Part shown: one piece after another, positions 60,596-64,000 of the stretch
Position numbering within the stretch: position 1 is the stretch's first letter
Layout of the letters: each line of letters begins with the position of its first letter
Assembly (NCBI GenBank): GCA_015709675.1
Contig: CP054182.1
Coordinates: forward strand, 785,448 to 849,447
Direction of reading: 5' to 3'
DNA length: 64,000 bases
Source: Ignavibacteriales bacterium
Lineage (GTDB): Bacteria; Bacteroidota; Ignavibacteria; Ignavibacteriales; Ignavibacteriaceae
Program-made: the position numbers and the translations under genes
Notes under the pieces: model-generated
Seen by the model: only the letters and a program-made list of their open reading frames with translations
Databases searched by the model: none
What the model was told of the DNA's origin: nothing

Positions 60596-61234
60596 ATGAC
60601 ACCGGACTTCTTTAAGAAGATTCCGAAGTCGCAGAGTGATTTGCTTCTGAATCACTGGGGCTACGACGTGATGGAAGAATACACGGAGATGATCTCAGGC
60701 GCCGGCTTTCCGGATGGATGCCAGATACTTGATGTGGCAACCGGAACGGGGCGTGCCGTTTCCATCCTGGTGCGGCTTGGCTACAGGGTGGTAACCGGTG
60801 ATATCAGCTTTGACGGGAAGCATGATGCCGATAAACGGGTGACCCCGATGTATTATCACCGTGTGCAGTATGTGAAGCTTAATCTGGAGCAGGCACCTTT
60901 TGGTGATGACAGCGTCCGGAATATCGTCTGCATGAATACACTGCACGAACTTGAAAACCCCAATGCATGCTTAGATGAAATCTTCAGAATCCACTCCCCC
61001 AACGGAACGCTGCTGATTGCAGACTTTAACGCCGAAGGGATGGATATTATGGATAAGCTGCATATCATTAAGTTCGGCGAGCGGCACCCGAAGGGGAAAA
61101 GTTCACTCCGGGAGCTTGAGTGCTGGCTGAAGAGCAGATATACGAACATCAGGGAGTTCCACACACGCATGAACCGGGGATTTATCGTCACAGGAAAAAA
61201 AGACCCCTCGGCCGAACCTCTTCAGGATGGATAA
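60596..61234 (+). CDS. Class I SAM-dependent methyltransferase
   Basis: A 212-residue methyltransferase. Motif I ILDVATGTGRAVS at ~45-57 binds S-adenosylmethionine; VVTGDIS follows as motif II, and NIVCMNTLHELENPNACLDE is the motif IV region. The ATG at 60596 has GGAGG 8 bases upstream. Substrate is not evident. Its stop overlaps the thioesterase start by 8 bases, so these genes form an operon with the methionine gamma-lyase-like gene. Confidence 0.88.
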   Translation: MTPDFFKKIPKSQSDLLLNHWGYDVMEEYTEMISGAGFPDGCQILDVATGTGRAVSILVRLGYRVVTGDISFDGKHDADKRVTPMYYHRVQYVKLNLEQAPFGDDSVRNIVCMNTLHELENPNACLDEIFRIHSPNGTLLIADFNAEGMDIMDKLHIIKFGERHPKGKSSLRELECWLKSRYTNIREFHTRMNRGFIVTGKKDPSAEPLQDG

Positions 61235-61643
61235 CCTCTTTCCCGTAAAAGCGGCGCTCCGCTTTACCGTTCACACTTATGATATAGACGCTGCCGGACA
61301 TGTAAACAATGTTGTATATATACGCTGGCTTGAAGACCTGCGCAACATGATTGTGGAAAGCACGTTTACCTTTAAACATCTGCTTGAGCGGAATCATTAT
61401 CTGGTGGTGATTTCAACCGAGGCAAAATACCGGAAGCAGATAAGCCTTTTTGACAGCCCCGAGGGGGAGATGACTCTTACCGGAATGAAGCACGGCATAT
61501 TTGAGCTGCATGCGAAAATTATCCTGAACGGAAAGCTTTCATTCAGCGCGGTGCAGAAGTGCGTGCTGATGAACACCAGGACCGGCACGATGTTTACCGG
61601 CAAACTGAACGATTTTACCATTCCCAAGGATATACCTCTTTAA
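61227..61643 (+). CDS. 4HBT-type acyl-CoA thioesterase
   Basis: A 138-residue hotdog-fold thioesterase. TYDIDAAGHVNNVVYIRWLE at 17-36 is the 4-hydroxybenzoyl-CoA thioesterase active-site pattern (Asp near GHVNN). The rest has the regular strands of a single hotdog domain. It hydrolyses acyl-CoA or acyl-ACP thioesters; the acyl group is unknown. It overlaps the methyltransferase by 8 bases and precedes the lyase by 19 bases. Confidence 0.9.
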   Translation: MDNLFPVKAALRFTVHTYDIDAAGHVNNVVYIRWLEDLRNMIVESTFTFKHLLERNHYLVVISTEAKYRKQISLFDSPEGEMTLTGMKHGIFELHAKIILNGKLSFSAVQKCVLMNTRTGTMFTGKLNDFTIPKDIPL

Positions 61644-61662
61644 TAATTGAAAAGGAAGCAGT

Positions 61663-62865
61663 ATGGATACAAAGAATAAAGGTTTTAACACAAAGCTGAT
61701 TCACAGCGGAGAGATACGCGATCAGTTCGGAAGCGCAACCGTGCCTATCTATCAGACTTCCACATTCCGTTTTGAAAGCGCTCAGCACGGGGCAGACTGC
61801 TTTGCCGGAGTGAGCAACGGATTTATATACAGCCGCATCGGCAACCCAACCATCCGCTCGTTTGAACAGAGCATAGCCGAACTTGAAAACGGTTATGACG
61901 GCATTGCAACCAGCAGCGGCATGGGAGCCATCACCAGTGTGTATATGGCACTGCTCGGGGCGGGGAGCCATTTAATAGGGACATCCTCGGTTTACGGTCC
62001 GGCCCGCGCGGTGCTCGAAAAAGATTTCAGCCGTTTCGGGGTAGAGTCCGATTTCTGCCATACTTCCGATCTTGATGCAATAAGAAAGCTGATACGCCCG
62101 AACACGAAGGTGTTATATATCGAAACACCTGCCAACCCGACCATGGAGATTTCCGATATCGCTGCCTGTGCTGCCCTTGCGCATGAGCATGGAATGATTC
62201 TGGTGGTGGACAACACTTTTGCAACACCGCTCTACCAGCGCCCGCTTGACCTCGGGGCTGATGTGGTGCTGCATTCGGTCACCAAATATATAAACGGACA
62301 CGCGGATATTGTCGGGGGTATTGTGGTCACCCGCGATAAAAAAACCTATGACAGCATCCGCCACACAATGGTATATATGGGGTGCAACATGGATCCTCAT
62401 CAGGCGTATCTGGCAATCCGCGGCATGAAAACGCTGGCACTGCGGGTTGAGCGGAATCAGGAAAACGCGATGAGGGTTGCAGAGTTTCTGGAGAATCATC
62501 CTAAAGTGGCGTGGGTGCGGTATCCGGGGCTGAAATCGCATCCGCAGTATGAACTCGCGAAAAAGCAGATGGGGGGACCCGGTTCAATGATTTCCTTCGG
62601 CGTGAAGGGAACGGAGAAATCAGGTGGATGCGGCTTTGTTGCCGGCAAAACACTTATGGACTCAGTAAAAGTAGCAATGCTTGCCGTATCACTCGGAGGA
62701 GTTGAAACACTGATACAGCATCCGGCTTCGATGACTCATGCAGCAGTGGGACAGGAAGACAAATTAAAAGCTGGTATTACGGACGATCTGGTGCGCCTTT
62801 CTGTCGGAATCGAGGATGTGGAGGACATTATTGATGATCTTGCACAGGCGCTGGAAAAAGTCTGA
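61663..62865 (+). CDS. Methionine gamma-lyase / Cys-Met metabolism PLP enzyme
   Basis: A 400-residue pyridoxal-phosphate enzyme of the Cys/Met metabolism family. Lys208 in SVTKYINGHADIVGG binds the cofactor; YSRIGNPT near the N terminus and ATSSGMGAITSV, YIETPANPTMEI are family signatures. The overall pattern, including an IYQTSTFRFE opening, fits methionine gamma-lyase (methionine to methanethiol, ammonia and 2-oxobutyrate) better than cystathionine gamma-synthase, but substrate assignment between them is not certain. GGAAG lies 7 bases upstream of the start. Third gene of the operon with the methyltransferase and thioesterase. Confidence 0.88.
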   Translation: MDTKNKGFNTKLIHSGEIRDQFGSATVPIYQTSTFRFESAQHGADCFAGVSNGFIYSRIGNPTIRSFEQSIAELENGYDGIATSSGMGAITSVYMALLGAGSHLIGTSSVYGPARAVLEKDFSRFGVESDFCHTSDLDAIRKLIRPNTKVLYIETPANPTMEISDIAACAALAHEHGMILVVDNTFATPLYQRPLDLGADVVLHSVTKYINGHADIVGGIVVTRDKKTYDSIRHTMVYMGCNMDPHQAYLAIRGMKTLALRVERNQENAMRVAEFLENHPKVAWVRYPGLKSHPQYELAKKQMGGPGSMISFGVKGTEKSGGCGFVAGKTLMDSVKVAMLAVSLGGVETLIQHPASMTHAAVGQEDKLKAGITDDLVRLSVGIEDVEDIIDDLAQALEKV

Positions 62866-62872
62866 ACTTAAT

Positions 62873-62961
62873 TGTGAATTGTGAATTGTGAATTGTAAAT
62901 TGTAAATTGATAGTCATAAATTATACGTTGATTACTAATTACTAATTACTCTTTACTAATT
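62873..62961. repeat. Short iterated AT-rich words between two genes
   Basis: AATTGTG repeated (AATTGTGAATTGTGAATTGTA) gives way to AAATTGTAAATTG, then after a short gap to ATTACTAATTACTAATTACT. This simple 7- to 8-base iteration ends 3 bases before the PaaI-like start, replacing a normal ribosome-binding site. Confidence 0.75.
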
Positions 62962-62963
62962 AT

Positions 62964-63425
62964 ATGAATGCTGTTCAGGATTTTTATCCCGATGATGCCG
63001 CGCATTGTTATGGCTGCGGTAAACTGAATGAACATGGCCACCAGATAAAAAGCATCTGGGAAGGGGAGGAAACAGTTGCCAGGTTTACTCCGAAGGAATA
63101 TCATACTGCTATTCCGGGGTTTGTTTATGGCGGGCTGATTGCTTCACTGATTGACTGCCACGGTACCGGCTCGGCTGCGCTTCAGGCATATAAAAATGAA
63201 AACAGGGAATTGGGCACCGAACCCGCATTCAGATTTGTAACTGCTTCGCTGCAGGTAGATTATCTGAAACCAACTCCGCTTGGTCCGGTTCTGGAACTGC
63301 GCGGTACTATTGTTGAAAACAAAGGAAAGAAAATCACTACCGAAATCACCCTGGGCGCGAATGGCGTGGTAACCGCAAAAGGAAAAGTGATTGCGATAAT
63401 GCTGCCGGAAAACTTCGGGAAATAA
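62964..63425 (+). CDS. PaaI-like hotdog thioesterase
   Basis: A 153-residue hotdog protein of the PaaI type. CYGCGKLNEHGHQIK opens it, and GFVYGGLIASLIDCHGTGSA has the GG-x2-A-x2-D helix-start pattern of the PaaI subgroup, with LQVDYLKPTPLG in the next strand. It hydrolyses acyl-CoA thioesters. It is unrelated in sequence to the nearby 4HBT-type thioesterase, so the window encodes two thioesterases of different subfamilies. Start is certain from family length; upstream is repetitive. Confidence 0.88.
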   Translation: MNAVQDFYPDDAAHCYGCGKLNEHGHQIKSIWEGEETVARFTPKEYHTAIPGFVYGGLIASLIDCHGTGSAALQAYKNENRELGTEPAFRFVTASLQVDYLKPTPLGPVLELRGTIVENKGKKITTEITLGANGVVTAKGKVIAIMLPENFGK

Positions 63426-63426
63426 T

Positions 63427-63471
63427 TAGCAGTTAGTAATTAGTAATTAGTAGTTAGTAGTTAGTAATTGG
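63427..63471. repeat. Iterated TTAGTAATTAG words after the thioesterase gene
   Basis: AGTTAGTAATTAGTAATTAG and two AGTTAGT copies in a row, immediately after the thioesterase stop. It is the mirror of the ATTACTA words before that gene (62931-62961), so the gene is enclosed by inverted simple repeats. Confidence 0.75.
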
Positions 63472-63769
63472 GGATATATATTGTTACTAGAAATTTCTAA
63501 TTGACCTAAGAGTTTTCTTCAGACTGCTGATTGATACGGAAGTTATCCGGCTATTACTTATCATTTCTCTAAGTTTCAGATATTTTCTTCTCACCTTTGC
63601 TGATAACACATTCTCCCCCGATGGCAATAATATAACTGCCTTCCAACTTTTTCTGCCTTAATAACCAGTCAAGTTTTTACAATTCTGTGACAACTCAGGA
63701 GGGTGCACCTTCTAATTTTGCTTTTAAAACAACAAAGTTCTTAATAGCCATCATCAATGAGGTGCGGAA
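63472..63769. other. Gene-free promoter region of the last gene
   Basis: No gene or strong structure. Only the GAGGTG ribosome-binding site 3 bases before the ATG at 63770 stands out; a promoter must lie in the AT-rich 63640-63740 stretch, but no clear elements are visible. Confidence 0.5.
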
Positions 63770-64000
63770 ATGAAAAAAAAGTCATTATTCAGGCTGCTGC
63801 CTGTGCGGCTGACAGCGCTTATTACCGGATTTTTTCTTTATGGCTGCGCGGGGGGTTATACGGAAATACTTACACTGTCTGAAGCCGAGCAGGATCCCGG
63901 GGATGTATCATCGGTTTTTCTTAAGGACAGTACTGAAATCCGTCTTGAAGGGAGTGCAGAGTTTGATTTCCGCCCTATAGGTATTACTGGAACCACCTCT
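63770..64000 (+). CDS. Lipoprotein, start only (cut by window edge)
   Basis: The first 77 codons of a gene that runs beyond the window. ATG at 63770 has GAGGTG upstream. MKKKSLFRLLPVRLTALITG leads to a lipobox LYGC (Cys26), then a polar region ETILTLSEAEQDPGDV-like, so it is an envelope lipoprotein. No family can be named from this fragment. It is new relative to the complete genes here because it was too short to be called as a full ORF. Confidence 0.75.
   Translation, partial: MKKKSLFRLLPVRLTALITGFFLYGCAGGYTEILTLSEAEQDPGDVSSVFLKDSTEIRLEGSAEFDFRPIGITGTTS

Noticed and set aside
61188-61397. Several minus-strand frames inside the methyltransferase and thioesterase genes
   Set aside because: They lie fully opposite well-supported genes and show no independent features.
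1-64000. tRNA, rRNA, riboswitch or replication-origin elements
   Set aside because: None was recognised by eye; a covariance-model search would be needed to exclude small RNAs.

Overview
The window looks like chromosomal DNA of a free-living, Gram-negative member of the Ignavibacteria (Bacteroidetes/Chlorobi side of the tree). The evidence is C-terminal sorting domains with the NYPNPFNP signature typical of type IX secretion (T9SS) cargo in that group (24910-26058, 46851-49325), many cell-envelope lipoproteins, c-type cytochromes, several large hybrid sensor kinases including a one-protein HTCS regulator, and intergenic repeat families. This assignment is an inference from family features; no rRNA or other marker gene is present. 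No tRNA, rRNA or CRISPR array was seen.

Layout. (1) 39-3002: an AT-rich island unlike the rest, holding a tight three-gene operon (DPPW methyltransferase-like, ASCH/PUA-like, P-loop nucleotide kinase) and a convergent helix-hairpin-helix glycosylase-like gene; all four families recur in base-modification biology. (2) 3879-10582: CorA, a tiny TTG-start membrane peptide, a Nudix hydrolase, a multi-PAS hybrid kinase with a STAS protein, and a SIMPL protein. (3) 10630-13214: a hipBA toxin-antitoxin operon bracketed by copies of one direct repeat. (4) 13297-19860: two cytochrome/outer-membrane genes, a secreted ricin-fold protein and a diheme cytochrome. (5) 20089-24715: a GH63-like glucosidase, lipoprotein MsrA, an IS200-type transposase next to REP-like palindromes, and a GNAT enzyme. 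(6) 24910-34111: a nine-gene same-strand run that reads as a phosphate/polyphosphate locus (two CYTH-like proteins, an SLC13 carrier, a PhoU-like protein, Pit, an OprO/P porin, and surface proteins with lamin-tail and beta-propeller domains), with a divergent PhnD-like sensor, histidine kinase and sigma-54 regulator (34375-38122).

(7) 38150-40510: a 102-bp tandem array, then a small phage-like switch (CI/S24 repressor divergent from a lysozyme-like and a Mor-like gene). (8) 40561-46527: a CoA-binding protein and a three-gene signalling operon. (9) 46851-53541: a T9SS-exported beta-propeller protein next to a giant HTCS regulator, with a triplicated putative binding site between them. (10) 53664-55214: four 240-bp repeats, a DUF559 nuclease and an inverted partner of the repeat. 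(11) 55289-58274: SRPBCC and VOC genes, then an AbiE-type toxin-antitoxin pair with two copies of the same palindrome, one before each gene. (12) 58475-64000: REP-like hairpins, an SDR/DUF2867 protein, a methyltransferase-thioesterase-methionine gamma-lyase run, a PaaI-like thioesterase and the start of a lipoprotein cut by the window edge.

Main themes are phosphate capture and sensing, envelope redox chemistry, dense two-component signalling, and small mobile or defence modules separated by repeats. The best candidates for something undescribed are the modification-type cassette at the left edge, the DUF559-repeat element, the phosphate locus with its three-part sensor, and a strong excess of the palindrome TATATA inside genes.
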